Shown: positions 9,797-18,050 of the stretch, one piece after another
How the letters are laid out: each line of letters begins with the position of its first letter
Position numbering within the stretch: position 1 is the stretch's first letter
NCBI GenBank assembly: GCA_001552515.1
Contig: BCRI01000001.1
Location: 62,001-126,000, forward strand
Source: Sphaerimonospora mesophila NBRC 14179 = JCM 3151
Lineage (GTDB): Bacteria; Actinomycetota; Actinomycetes; Streptosporangiales; Streptosporangiaceae
Reading direction: 5' to 3'
DNA length: 64,000 nucleotides
Program-made: the position numbers and the translations under genes
The notes under the pieces: generated by a model
The model's database searches: none
What the model was told of the DNA's origin: nothing
The model's input: the letters and a program-made list of their open reading frames with translations, nothing else

Positions 9797-10981
9797 TCAC
9801 CTGATCGCCTGCCCGCCCGAGAAGACCAGCAGGGACGCGGTGAAACCGTGGACGTGGTTGTGCCCGCTGACCGGCCCCATCTCCCCGGCTGCGAAGAATC
9901 CCGCCACCCCGATCGGGCCGAGCATGTCCCGTACGGCGAGCGCGTCGTGATCGGCCGACCCGAACATCGCGGACCCCCGGCCGTTGCAGGAGAACAGCAG
10001 CGCGCCGTCGATCCGGCCGGCTCGCTGGACGTGCGCGTCGAGCAGCGAGTAGAGATCCTCGTCTGCGGTCTCGGCATCCCTGACCTGGAAGCGTACGGTC
10101 CTGCCGATGTCCAGCACGTCGCCGACGGCGACGGCCTCGCGCTCGGGATCGATGCCGATGACGCCCCTGATGAGGAAGTCGCCGCGCTCGTGGCGCTCGG
10201 CGTACTCGTCCATCACCACGCCGATCTGTAAGCCGGAGGCGACCAGCTCGCGGTCCTCCTCGTCGAGCGCGCTCACGATGTCCTCCAGGCGGGCGAGCGC
10301 GGGCTGGCCGGCCAGTTCGAGCAGCAGGTTCTCCTCGGCGCGCGTGACGACCATGGAGGGGCCGATCGGGCGGCAGCCCTGGCTCACCACGGTGCCGACG
10401 TTCATCGGACCGCTGAGCACGGCACCGATCGCGCCCTCGGTGTGCACCTCTCCGTCGACGAACAGCCGCACCGAGCCGCGGCCGCCGAGCCCGTTGGCCA
10501 GACCGCCGACGATCGGCAGGTCGCCCAGCACATCGCCCGAGTGCTCGATGAACGCGTCGGCGGGGAAGGTGTACGGATCGGCCAGCAGGATGGCGGCCCG
10601 GTCGTCGGGGCCGCGCTCCGGCAGGCCCACGACCACGAACCGGTCCGCGGTCCGCACCGTGTCCAGGGCGAACGTGGCCACCTCACCGCCGCCGAAGGAA
10701 GCGGCCCAGGCGCTCACGGCCGGCTGGAGCTCGACCCCCTGGGCGTCTCCGATCACGCCGGTCGCGCTGCAGCCGATCACCCGGGCCTCCGGCACCATGG
10801 CCATCGCCCGCAGGCCCGCCCGGGTCAACTCGTCGGGGTCGTCTCCGCAGATGAAGAAGCACACCAGGTCAGGCGGGCCCGACAGGCCGGCCAGTGCCTG
10901 GCGGACGGCGGCCTCGGCCGTCTCCACCAGGTCGGCGCCAACGGCGAGACCGTCGGCGAAGCGGCTGGTGATCACCGCCAT
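9797..10981 (-). CDS. FIST N/C domain sensory protein
   Basis: 394 residues. The N-terminal half (DLVCFFICGDDPDELTRAGL, VIGCSATGVIGDAQGVE, LPIVGGLANG) and C-terminal half (LLFSCNGRGSAMFG, GVAGFFAAGEMGPV, HVHGFTASLLVF) are the two FIST modules, a ligand-binding architecture seen in bacterial signal transduction proteins. No output domain is attached, so it would act by partner contact. The cytoplasm is the likely location, since no signal peptide or membrane segment is present. GAGAGGGGCGAG precedes the ATG at 10981. Confidence 0.88.
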   Translation of the reverse strand: MAVITSRFADGLAVGADLVETAEAAVRQALAGLSGPPDLVCFFICGDDPDELTRAGLRAMAMVPEARVIGCSATGVIGDAQGVELQPAVSAWAASFGGGEVATFALDTVRTADRFVVVGLPERGPDDRAAILLADPYTFPADAFIEHSGDVLGDLPIVGGLANGLGGRGSVRLFVDGEVHTEGAIGAVLSGPMNVGTVVSQGCRPIGPSMVVTRAEENLLLELAGQPALARLEDIVSALDEEDRELVASGLQIGVVMDEYAERHERGDFLIRGVIGIDPEREAVAVGDVLDIGRTVRFQVRDAETADEDLYSLLDAHVQRAGRIDGALLFSCNGRGSAMFGSADHDALAVRDMLGPIGVAGFFAAGEMGPVSGHNHVHGFTASLLVFSGGQAIR

Positions 10982-11108
10982 GAGTCTCGCCCCTCTCAAT
11001 CAACAGTCAGAGTCTTCTTGGCCATTTCTCCCCACTGAAAAGGCGTCAACGCACGTAATCCTCACGGGATTGCGGAGGATCGGGCTGCCGGATCACGAGA
11101 TGCCGACG

Positions 11109-11114
11109 TAGTCT
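11109..11114 (+). promoter_or_regulatory. -10 hexamer TAGTCT before a leaderless GTG start
   Basis: TAGTCT ends 6 nt before the GTG at 11121, with no ribosome binding site between. This favours 11121 as both transcription and translation start. Confidence 0.45.
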
Positions 11115-11120
11115 CGTCAG

Positions 11121-12530
11121 GTGCACAAATCGCCCATGCCTGCTTCCGGCACTCTGCGCGAACTGCGCGACAGCGGTCACCGGCACCGCACGGTCAAGGC
11201 CGAGATCAGAGAGAACCTTCTGACCCGGCTGAGATCGGGCGAGCCCCGGTTCCCCGGCATCGTCGGCTTCGACGAGACCGTGCTGCCCCACCTGGAACGG
11301 GCCCTGATCGCGGGGCACGACCTGGTGCTGCTCGGCGAGCGCGGCCAGGGCAAGACCCGACTCATCCGCACGATCACCGAGCTGCTCGACGAGTGGTCGC
11401 CGATCGTGGCCGGCTGCGAGATCAACGACCATCCGTACGCCCCGGTGTGCGCGCGGTGCGTACGGCTCGCCGCCGAGCTGGGCGACGACCTGCCGGTGGC
11501 CTGGCTGCACCGGGAGGACCGGTACGGCGAGAAGCTGGCGACGCCCGACACCTCGGTCGGCGACCTGATCGGCGACGTCGACCCCATCAAGATCGCCGAG
11601 GGGCGCACGCTGGGCGACCCGGAGACCGTTCACTACGGCCTCGTGCCGCGCACGAACCGCGGCGTGTTCTCGGTCAACGAGCTGCCCGACCTGGCCGAGC
11701 GCATCCAGGTCGCGCTGCTCAACGTGCTGGAGGAGCGGGACGTCCAGGTCCGGGGCTACAACCTGCGGCTGCCGCTCGACATCCTGCTGATCGCCAGCGC
11801 CAACCCGGAGGACTACACCAACCGCGGCCGGATCATCACGCCGCTGAAGGACCGGTTCGGTGCGGAGATCCGCACGCACTATCCCCGGTCGATCGAGGAC
11901 GAGCTGGTCCTGATCCGCCAGGAGGCCGCCCTGGAGGAGCTCGGCGCCGACCTCCCCGATCATCTGCTGGAGGTGATCGCCAGGTTCACCCGGCTGGTCC
12001 GCGAGTCGACCGCTGTCGACAGCCGGTCGGGCGTGTCCGCCCGGTTCTCCATCGCCGCGGCAGAGACCGCGGCCGCCTCGGCCGTACGGCGTGCCGCGCT
12101 GACCGGGGAGGAGCGGCCGGTCACCCGGGTCTGCGACCTGCCACAGGTGGTGCACACGCTGCGCGGGAAGGTCGAGTTCGAGGTCAGCGAGGAGGGCCGG
12201 GAGATCGAGGTGCTCGCCCACCTGCTGCGCCGGGCGACTGCGGAGACGTTCCGGGGCACGATCGGCGGGGCCGACCTGACACCGCTGCTGGACCGGTTCG
12301 GCGAGGGCGCCCGGGTCGAGTCGGGCGAGCTGGTGGCGGCCCACGAGCTGCTGCGCAGGATCGGACGGGTCGACGGGCTTTCGAAGATCATGTCGGGGCT
12401 GGGCATGGGCGAGGGCGACGAGTCGCCGGGCCACGCCGCCGCGGCCCTGGAGTTCGCGCTGGAGGGGCTCTACCTGATGCGCCGCCTGTCCAAGGACGAG
12501 GTGGCGGGGGGAGCGGTTTACCGAACGTGA
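11121..12530 (+). CDS. MoxR/magnesium-chelatase-like AAA+ ATPase
   Basis: 469 residues. Walker A is GERGQGKT (about 74-81); Walker B-like VFSVNELPDL; sensor 1 ASANPEDYTN; the arginine finger region is PLKDRFGAEI. The protein belongs to the helix-2-insert AAA+ clade that includes ChlI and MoxR and works with VWA-domain partners to insert metals or remodel proteins. The next gene encodes a VWA protein and overlaps by 4 bp, so the two are translationally coupled. The pair resembles the Rv0958-Rv0959 pair of mycobacteria. It is not part of a chlorophyll or cobalamin cluster, so true Mg- or Co-chelatase activity is doubtful. Confidence 0.88.
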   Translation: MHKSPMPASGTLRELRDSGHRHRTVKAEIRENLLTRLRSGEPRFPGIVGFDETVLPHLERALIAGHDLVLLGERGQGKTRLIRTITELLDEWSPIVAGCEINDHPYAPVCARCVRLAAELGDDLPVAWLHREDRYGEKLATPDTSVGDLIGDVDPIKIAEGRTLGDPETVHYGLVPRTNRGVFSVNELPDLAERIQVALLNVLEERDVQVRGYNLRLPLDILLIASANPEDYTNRGRIITPLKDRFGAEIRTHYPRSIEDELVLIRQEAALEELGADLPDHLLEVIARFTRLVRESTAVDSRSGVSARFSIAAAETAAASAVRRAALTGEERPVTRVCDLPQVVHTLRGKVEFEVSEEGREIEVLAHLLRRATAETFRGTIGGADLTPLLDRFGEGARVESGELVAAHELLRRIGRVDGLSKIMSGLGMGEGDESPGHAAAALEFALEGLYLMRRLSKDEVAGGAVYRT

Positions 12531-14470
12531 CCGGATCCTACGCTTACCGGGAATATCACGACGGACCGGACCCGCTGGCCCCGCCGTACGACGTGCGCTC
12601 GGCGCTCGACGACATGGGCGACGCGATCCTGTCGGGGTCCACGCCGCTCGACGCGCTGCGCGACCTGCTGCGGCGTGGCCTGCCCGGAGCGCCGGATCGG
12701 CGCGGGCTGGACGATCTCCTCCGGGAGGTACGGCGCCGCCGCCGCGAGCTACGGGAGAGCACCCGGCTCGACGGCACCCTGGAGCGGGCCCGCGCGCTGC
12801 TGGACAAGGCCATCGGCCAGGAACGGGCGGAACTGACGCCGGATGACGACGGCCGGTTCCGGGAGGCGCTCCTCGACGCGCTGCCGTCCGACACCGCCCG
12901 CGCGATCCGGGAGCTGGCCGACTACGACTGGCGTTCGGCCGCCGCCCGGCGGACGTTCGAGGAGCTGCGCGACCTGCTGCGCCGTGAGGTGCTCGACAGC
13001 CGGTTCCGTGGCATGCGCGAGGCGCTGGCCGATCCGGACCCGGCGGCGATGGAGCGCGTCCGGCAGATGACGTCCGATCTGAACGACATGCTGGAGCGGG
13101 ACGCGCGGGGTGAGCACACCCAGGAGGACTTTGACCGGTTCATGGGGAAATACGGGGACATGTTCCCGGAGAACCCGCGGAATCTGACGGAACTGGTCGA
13201 TCAGCTCGCCCGCCGCGCCGCCGCCGCACAGCGGCTGCTCGCCTCACTTACCCCGCAGCAGCGCGCGGAGCTGGCCGCGCTGATGGAGCACACACTGGAG
13301 CAGGCCGGTCTGGCCGAGCAGATGCGCCGGCTCGGCGACGCACTCTACGCCCGCCGCCCCGACCTCGACTGGGGGACGCCGGAGCGGACGTCCGGCGACC
13401 GGCCGACGGGCATGGGCGACGCGGTGAACGCGCTGCAGGAGCTCGCCGACCTGGGCGACCTGGAGGCCACGCTCCGGCAGGACTACCCCGGCGCACGGCT
13501 CGACGACATCGACGAGGAGGCGATCCGCCGGGCGCTCGGCCGGTCGGCGGTCGACGATCTGGAGGCCCTGCGACAGGTCGAGCGCGAGCTGGAGGCCCAG
13601 GGCTATCTCCGGCGGCATCGCGGCAAGCTGGAACTCACCCCGAAGGCGGTGCGCCGGCTGGGCGAGACCGCGCTGCGCAGGGTGTTCTCATCCCTCGACT
13701 CGGGCCGGCGCGGCGAACACGACCAGCGGGACGCGGGAACGGCCGGGGAGCCGACCGGCTCCAACCGGCCCTGGCGGTTCGGCGACGAGCAGCCCATCGA
13801 CGTCGTGCGCACGGTCGTCAACGCCGTACGGCGAGGCGGCCGGTCCCCGGTGACCCTGTCCGTCGACGACTTCGAGGTGGCCGAGACCGAGCGCAGAAGC
13901 GCCGCCGCGGTCTGCCTGCTGGTCGACCTGAGCTACTCGATGGCCCTGCGCGGCACCTGGGCGGCGGCCAAACAGACCGCGCTGGCACTCCAGGCGCTGG
14001 TGGCGGCCAAGTTCCCGCAGGACGCGGTGCAGATCATCGGATTCTCCAACTACGCGCGGGTGCTGCGGGCCGACGAGCTCGCCGGGCTGGAGTGGGACAT
14101 GGTGCAGGGCACGAACCTGCACCACGCGCTGCTGATCGCGGGCCGCCACCTCGACCGGCACCCCGACTTCGAACCGGTCGTCCTGGTGGTCACCGACGGC
14201 GAGCCGACCGCGCACCTCATGCCGAACGGCGTGCCGCGCTTCGACTGGCCGCCGTCGCAGGAGACGCTGACGCTGACCCTCGCCGAGGTCGACAAGATGA
14301 CCAGGCGGCGCGCGACCATCAACATCTTCATGCTCGCCCCCGACGACCGGCTGCGCGAGTTCGTCGACGAAATCGCCCGGCGCAACGGCGGCCGCGTCTT
14401 CTCCCCCGACGCCGACCGCCTCGGCGAGTACGTCGTCAGCGACTTCCTCCGCGCCCGCACCCGCCGCTGA
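12527..14470 (+). CDS. VWA domain protein, partner of the upstream AAA+ ATPase
   Basis: 647 residues. The first 400 are helical and charged (Arg/Glu/Asp-rich, coiled-coil prone) and match nothing catalytic. The C-terminal von Willebrand A domain has a complete MIDAS: DLSYSM (DxSxS), GTNLHHAL (Thr) and VVTDGEPT (Asp). The GTG start overlaps the TGA of the ATPase gene (GTGA), with GGGGGGA seven nt before it. An upstream continuation of the frame to 11393 is only the shadow of the ATPase gene. MoxR-VWA pairs act as chaperones or chelatases; the target here is unknown. Confidence 0.88.
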   Translation: MTGSYAYREYHDGPDPLAPPYDVRSALDDMGDAILSGSTPLDALRDLLRRGLPGAPDRRGLDDLLREVRRRRRELRESTRLDGTLERARALLDKAIGQERAELTPDDDGRFREALLDALPSDTARAIRELADYDWRSAAARRTFEELRDLLRREVLDSRFRGMREALADPDPAAMERVRQMTSDLNDMLERDARGEHTQEDFDRFMGKYGDMFPENPRNLTELVDQLARRAAAAQRLLASLTPQQRAELAALMEHTLEQAGLAEQMRRLGDALYARRPDLDWGTPERTSGDRPTGMGDAVNALQELADLGDLEATLRQDYPGARLDDIDEEAIRRALGRSAVDDLEALRQVERELEAQGYLRRHRGKLELTPKAVRRLGETALRRVFSSLDSGRRGEHDQRDAGTAGEPTGSNRPWRFGDEQPIDVVRTVVNAVRRGGRSPVTLSVDDFEVAETERRSAAAVCLLVDLSYSMALRGTWAAAKQTALALQALVAAKFPQDAVQIIGFSNYARVLRADELAGLEWDMVQGTNLHHALLIAGRHLDRHPDFEPVVLVVTDGEPTAHLMPNGVPRFDWPPSQETLTLTLAEVDKMTRRRATINIFMLAPDDRLREFVDEIARRNGGRVFSPDADRLGEYVVSDFLRARTRR

Positions 14471-14576
14471 CCTCCGCTGCGAGCGGGCCCGAGAAGATCG
14501 GATGGAGGAGACCGACGGCACGCTGCGCTCGCATCCGCGTTCGCGCCCCGTGCGCTTGCCGGGGGCTCGTACGCGA

Positions 14577-14903
14577 TCAGCGCGTGACGTCGTCGTTCGT
14601 CAGGGTGTGGCCGCGGGTGACGGCGACGAGATCGCCGTCCTCCCTGGTGGCGGCGACCAGGCCGGGAGGTCGAGGAACGAAGCCGGGCACCGCGGACAGT
14701 CCGTCGGTCTCGCCGATCGCGACGATCCGGATCCGGTCAACGTGCGGGACCCGCACGGTGAACCGGACTCCCTCGGCGGGGATGCCGCGGAAGCGGATCT
14801 CCGCGGGCCAGGTGCCGGTCAGCATGATCACCGCGGCCAGGGTGACGAGGGCCGCCAACCCGGCGAGCAGCCGTCTCGGGACGTCGAACATCTTTCCGGT
14901 CAT
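14577..14903 (-). CDS. Small membrane-anchored protein of unknown function
   Basis: 108 residues: MTGKMFDVPRR, one hydrophobic segment (LLAGLAALVTLAAVIML), then a short soluble domain rich in beta-prone residues (RFTVRVPHVDRIRIVAIGE). I do not recognise a family. ATG at 14903 or 14891 could start it; neither has a good ribosome binding site. Divergent from dedA and convergent with the VWA gene. Codon use is like its neighbours, so it is probably real. Confidence 0.6.
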   Translation of the reverse strand: MTGKMFDVPRRLLAGLAALVTLAAVIMLTGTWPAEIRFRGIPAEGVRFTVRVPHVDRIRIVAIGETDGLSAVPGFVPRPPGLVAATREDGDLVAVTRGHTLTNDDVTR

Positions 14904-15041
14904 GAGCGGCGACGGTAGGTCGGGCCGCCGGGCTCGCGGTATGCGGCCGGTCTCCGAATATGGCTGTGGTTTTCCGCAGGTGTGGTTTCCCGCACCCCGA
15001 AACGGCCACGCACCCCATGTCGGCCGTACCCTGTCCGTCCA

Positions 15042-15047
15042 TAGCCT
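15042..15047 (+). promoter_or_regulatory. -10 hexamer TAGCCT before dedA
   Basis: TAGCCT ends 7 nt before the dedA ATG, the spacing of a leaderless promoter. Confidence 0.4.
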
Positions 15048-15054
15048 CGGGGAC

Positions 15055-15672
15055 ATGACGGATTGGCTGATCGAACTGATGGAGACACTCGGCGCGCCGG
15101 GTGCCGCCCTGGCGATCGCGCTCGAGAACCTCTTCCCGCCCCTCCCCAGCGAGGTGATCCTGCCGCTGGCCGGTTTCGCCGCCTCCCGAGGCGAGATGCA
15201 CCTGCTGGTCGTGCTTCTGTGGACGACGGCGGGATCGGTGATCGGCGCGCTGGTGCTGTACTGGGTGGGAGTGCTGCTGGGCCGCGAGCGCATGCTGGCC
15301 CTGGCCGCCCGGATCCCGCTGCTGAAGGTCTCCGACATCGACAGGACCGAGGTGTGGTTCCTCCGGCACGGCCGCAAGACGGTGTTCTTCGGCCGGATGA
15401 TCCCGATCTTCCGGAGCCTGATCTCGATCCCCGCCGGGCTGGAACGCATGCCGCTCGGCGTCTTCACGCTGCTGACCACGGCCGGCAGTCTCATCTGGAA
15501 CACGGTCTTCGTGCTGGCCGGCTATCTGCTGGGCGAGAACTGGTCGCTGGTCGAGGCCTACGTCGGTGTGGGCACCAATGCCGTGATCGCCACGGTGCTG
15601 CTGGCCGTGCTGGTCTTCGTGGGCGTCAGGCTGAGCGAGCGGCGCAGGGGACGGCATGCGGCTCGCGGCTAG
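15055..15672 (+). CDS. DedA family membrane protein (VTT domain)
   Basis: 205 residues with five or six membrane segments. Shows the family signatures ENLFPPLPSEVILPLAGFAA near the N-terminus, the Gly-rich GSVIGALVLYWVGVLLG helix and FFGRMIPIFRSLISIPAG, whose arginines and prolines are essential in E. coli DedA proteins. Family members flip undecaprenyl phosphate or other lipids and support membrane homeostasis. The last 17 bp overlap the start of the histidine kinase gene, implying one operon with the two-component pair. Confidence 0.9.
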   Translation: MTDWLIELMETLGAPGAALAIALENLFPPLPSEVILPLAGFAASRGEMHLLVVLLWTTAGSVIGALVLYWVGVLLGRERMLALAARIPLLKVSDIDRTEVWFLRHGRKTVFFGRMIPIFRSLISIPAGLERMPLGVFTLLTTAGSLIWNTVFVLAGYLLGENWSLVEAYVGVGTNAVIATVLLAVLVFVGVRLSERRRGRHAARG

Positions 15673-16747
15673 GGGTCTGCGGCTGCTGGGCTCGGTCGTC
15701 GTCGGTACGGTCACCGCCCTGCTCGACCTGGTTTTCGTCCTGGTGGCGCTGCCGTTCGCGAGCCGGCCGGGAGTGCGGGCCGCGGCCCGGCGGCTGGCCG
15801 CACTCGAGATCCGCCGCTTGGGTCTCGATCTCGATCTTGCCGGTCGCGCCGACGGAGGCGAGTTGCACTATCTGGCGGCCAGAGCGCCGGTGGGCGTGCT
15901 GGGCGGCGTGATCGTCGCCCTGCTCGGGTGCGGCACCGGCGTGGCCGCCGTCCTGACCTGGTCGTGGAGTAAGGGGCTGCCGGTGGACGGCATGCTGCCC
16001 AGCCTTCCGCTGGTCGCCTATTTCGGCCTGGCCGGCCTGGTCCTGCTCTTCCTCGACCTGTCGGGGCTGGTGGGAGTGGACGCGCTGGAGCGGCGGCTCG
16101 CCGTACGGATGCTCGCTCCCGACCCCACCGAGGCGCTCCGGCGGCGGATCATCGAGCTGACCGAGAGCCGTGCGGGTGTGCTGGCGGCGGTCGACTCCGA
16201 GCGACGCAGAATCGAGCGGGACCTGCACGACGGTCTGCAGCAGCGGCTGGTCGCGCTGTCGATGCTGGCCGGGCGCGCCCGCCGGGGGCGGACGGAGCTG
16301 CTGGAGCAGGTGCACGAGCAGGCCCAGCAGGCGCTGACCGAGCTGCGTGAGGTCGCCTGGCGGGTCTACCCGTCCGGGCTGGACTCCCTTGGGCTCGCCG
16401 ACGCGCTGGCGGGTGTGGCCGAGCGCGCCGGGGTCCCCGTCGAGGTCTCCTGCGAGCTGACGGCGCGGCCCCCGGCCGCGGTGGAGACGGTGGCCTATTT
16501 CGTGGCCAGCGAGGCGGTGACCAACGCGGACAAGCACTCCGGGGCGACCCTGGTCACCCTCGAGGTTCGTGCAGAGGGCACGATGGTCGTCGTGAGGGTG
16601 CGCGACGACGGAGTGGGCGGTGCCGACGCGACGGGCGGCGGGCTGTCCGGGCTGGCGCGCCGGGTGGCCGCGCTCGACGGCCGCTGTACGGTGACCAGCC
16701 CGCCTGGCGGGCCGACCACGATCGTGGCGGAGCTGCCGTGCGGGTGA
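15656..16747 (+). CDS. Two-component sensor histidine kinase, NarL/HisKA_3 type
   Basis: 363 residues. Two to four N-terminal membrane helices (LLGSVVVGTVTALLDLVFVLVALPF; VGVLGGVIVALLGCGTGVAAVL; LPLVAYFGLAGLVLLFLDL) with very short external loops, then the HisKA_3 dimerisation helix with the phospho-acceptor in ERRRIERDLHDGLQQR, and the ATPase domain with the N box EAVTNADKHSGA and G box DDGVGG. The small external part suggests sensing within the membrane. It overlaps dedA upstream and the regulator gene downstream. Confidence 0.93.
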   Translation: MRLAARGLRLLGSVVVGTVTALLDLVFVLVALPFASRPGVRAAARRLAALEIRRLGLDLDLAGRADGGELHYLAARAPVGVLGGVIVALLGCGTGVAAVLTWSWSKGLPVDGMLPSLPLVAYFGLAGLVLLFLDLSGLVGVDALERRLAVRMLAPDPTEALRRRIIELTESRAGVLAAVDSERRRIERDLHDGLQQRLVALSMLAGRARRGRTELLEQVHEQAQQALTELREVAWRVYPSGLDSLGLADALAGVAERAGVPVEVSCELTARPPAAVETVAYFVASEAVTNADKHSGATLVTLEVRAEGTMVVVRVRDDGVGGADATGGGLSGLARRVAALDGRCTVTSPPGGPTTIVAELPCG

Positions 16748-17382
16748 TCCTCGCAGAAGATTCCACCCTGCTGCGCGAGGGCCTGGTGCGGCTGCTCGCC
16801 GAGGAGGGTCACGAGGTGCTCGCCGCGGTAGGCGACGGCGACTCGCTGATCGAGGCGGTGGCCGCGCAGGAGCCCGACGCGGTGGTGGTCGACGTGCGGA
16901 TGCCGCCCACGCACACCGACGAGGGGCTGCGCGCGGCCCTGGAGATCAGGCGCCGCTGGCCGGACGTCAAGGTGCTGGTGCTGTCGCAGTACGTGGAGAA
17001 GAGGTACGCCACCGAGCTGATGAGCGCGAACGTCGAGGGCATCGGCTACCTGCTGAAGGACCGGGTGGCCCAGGTCGGCGACTTCCTGGACGCGCTGGAA
17101 CGGGTGGGCGCCGGAGGCGCCGCCTTCGACCCCGAGGTGGTGCGGCAACTGCTCGCCCGCACCAGCCGTGCCGACCCCCTCTCCCGGCTGACCACGCGCG
17201 AGCGGGAGGTGCTGGAGCTGATGGCGCAGGGCCTGACCAACGCCTCGATCGCCCAGTCGCTGCACGTGTCGCAGAGCGCGGTGGAAAAACACGTCAACGC
17301 CCTGTTCGACAAGCTCGCGCTGTCCCACACGACGGGGTACAGCCGCCGGGTCCTGGCCGTGCTGCACTACCTCGGCTCCTGA
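16738..17382 (+). CDS. NarL/FixJ family response regulator
   Basis: 214 residues. Receiver domain with acidic pocket (LAEDS) and phosphorylation Asp in DAVVVDVRMPP, then a LuxR-type helix-turn-helix (LTTREREVLELMAQGLTNASIAQSLHVSQSAVEKHVN). Starts with GTG 10 bp inside the kinase gene, so the two proteins are coupled and are certainly cognate partners. The targets are unknown; the upstream dedA gene suggests a cell-envelope role. Confidence 0.95.
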   Translation: MRVILAEDSTLLREGLVRLLAEEGHEVLAAVGDGDSLIEAVAAQEPDAVVVDVRMPPTHTDEGLRAALEIRRRWPDVKVLVLSQYVEKRYATELMSANVEGIGYLLKDRVAQVGDFLDALERVGAGGAAFDPEVVRQLLARTSRADPLSRLTTREREVLELMAQGLTNASIAQSLHVSQSAVEKHVNALFDKLALSHTTGYSRRVLAVLHYLGS

Positions 17383-17540
17383 ACCGCCGGTCGCCCTCGG
17401 CCACCGCGCTTTCCCAACAGCCCCCGTCGGCCTCCCACGAACCGCCCTGCCAGGTGGCGTTCTCGAACCGGAGGAAACGCCTCGGCGTCGAGCAGACCTC
17501 TGAGACCGCAGCGGAACCGGATGGCGACGGGGAAAGGCGA

Positions 17541-17546
17541 TAGCCT
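17541..17546 (+). promoter_or_regulatory. -10 hexamer TAGCCT, probable leaderless promoter
   Basis: TAGCCT ends 6 nt before the ATG at 17553. The 160 bp upstream hold no gene. Confidence 0.4.
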
Positions 17547-17552
17547 CGCCGC

Positions 17553-17984
17553 ATGTCGTTCTCCAGCAACCTGCTGCTGTGGCTGCATGTAGGGTTCGCG
17601 ATCTTCGCGCTCGGGCCACTGACCGCGGTCACCAGCGTCACCCCTCGCTACATTCGCGCGCGCGACGTCAACGTGCTGCGTTATCTCAACCGCTCCACCC
17701 GGCTGTTCGGGCTGCTGACACTGGGTGTGTTCCTCTTCGGGATGCTGCTGGGCGGCGGCGCGCTGGGGCGGCCCTACCTGTCCGCGTCGATGACCCTGTT
17801 CATCGTGGCGGGGGCGCTACTGATGATCATCGAGCGCGATCAGCGTACCGCGATTCAGGCGCTGTCCACCGAGACCACTGAGGACGACGCCAAGGTGCAG
17901 ACCGGGCGGATCGCCGCGCTCTCCGGCATCACCGCGCTGATCTGGCTGGTCATCCTCGCCCTTATGGTCTTCTTCAACCCGTAG
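17553..17984 (+). CDS. Four-helix integral membrane protein (DUF2269-like)
   Basis: 143 residues with four predicted membrane helices: LLLWLHVGFAIFALGPLTAV, LFGLLTLGVFLFGMLLG, MTLFIVAGALLMII and ITALIWLVILALMVFF. A His in the first helix (WLHVGF) is typical of DUF2269-type proteins, whose function is not known. The start has no ribosome binding site but a -10 hexamer at the leaderless distance. Confidence 0.7.
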   Translation: MSFSSNLLLWLHVGFAIFALGPLTAVTSVTPRYIRARDVNVLRYLNRSTRLFGLLTLGVFLFGMLLGGGALGRPYLSASMTLFIVAGALLMIIERDQRTAIQALSTETTEDDAKVQTGRIAALSGITALIWLVILALMVFFNP

Positions 17985-18050
17985 ATGATTCCCTCTTTTC
18001 CCCTATGTCCGGTAGAACGTCTTTGACCGAAAACGGGGGAAGAGGATCGG

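Noticed and set aside
8740-10077. Extended N-terminus for the ROK kinase up to 10077
   Set aside because: The extra 114 codons are a shadow of the FIST gene; DIGGTK should be near the N-terminus.
11393-12526. A long open frame that joins the VWA gene to an upstream stretch, giving a 1025-residue product
   Set aside because: The upstream part is a shadow of the AAA+ ATPase gene; the GTGA overlap and ribosome binding site place the VWA start at 12527.
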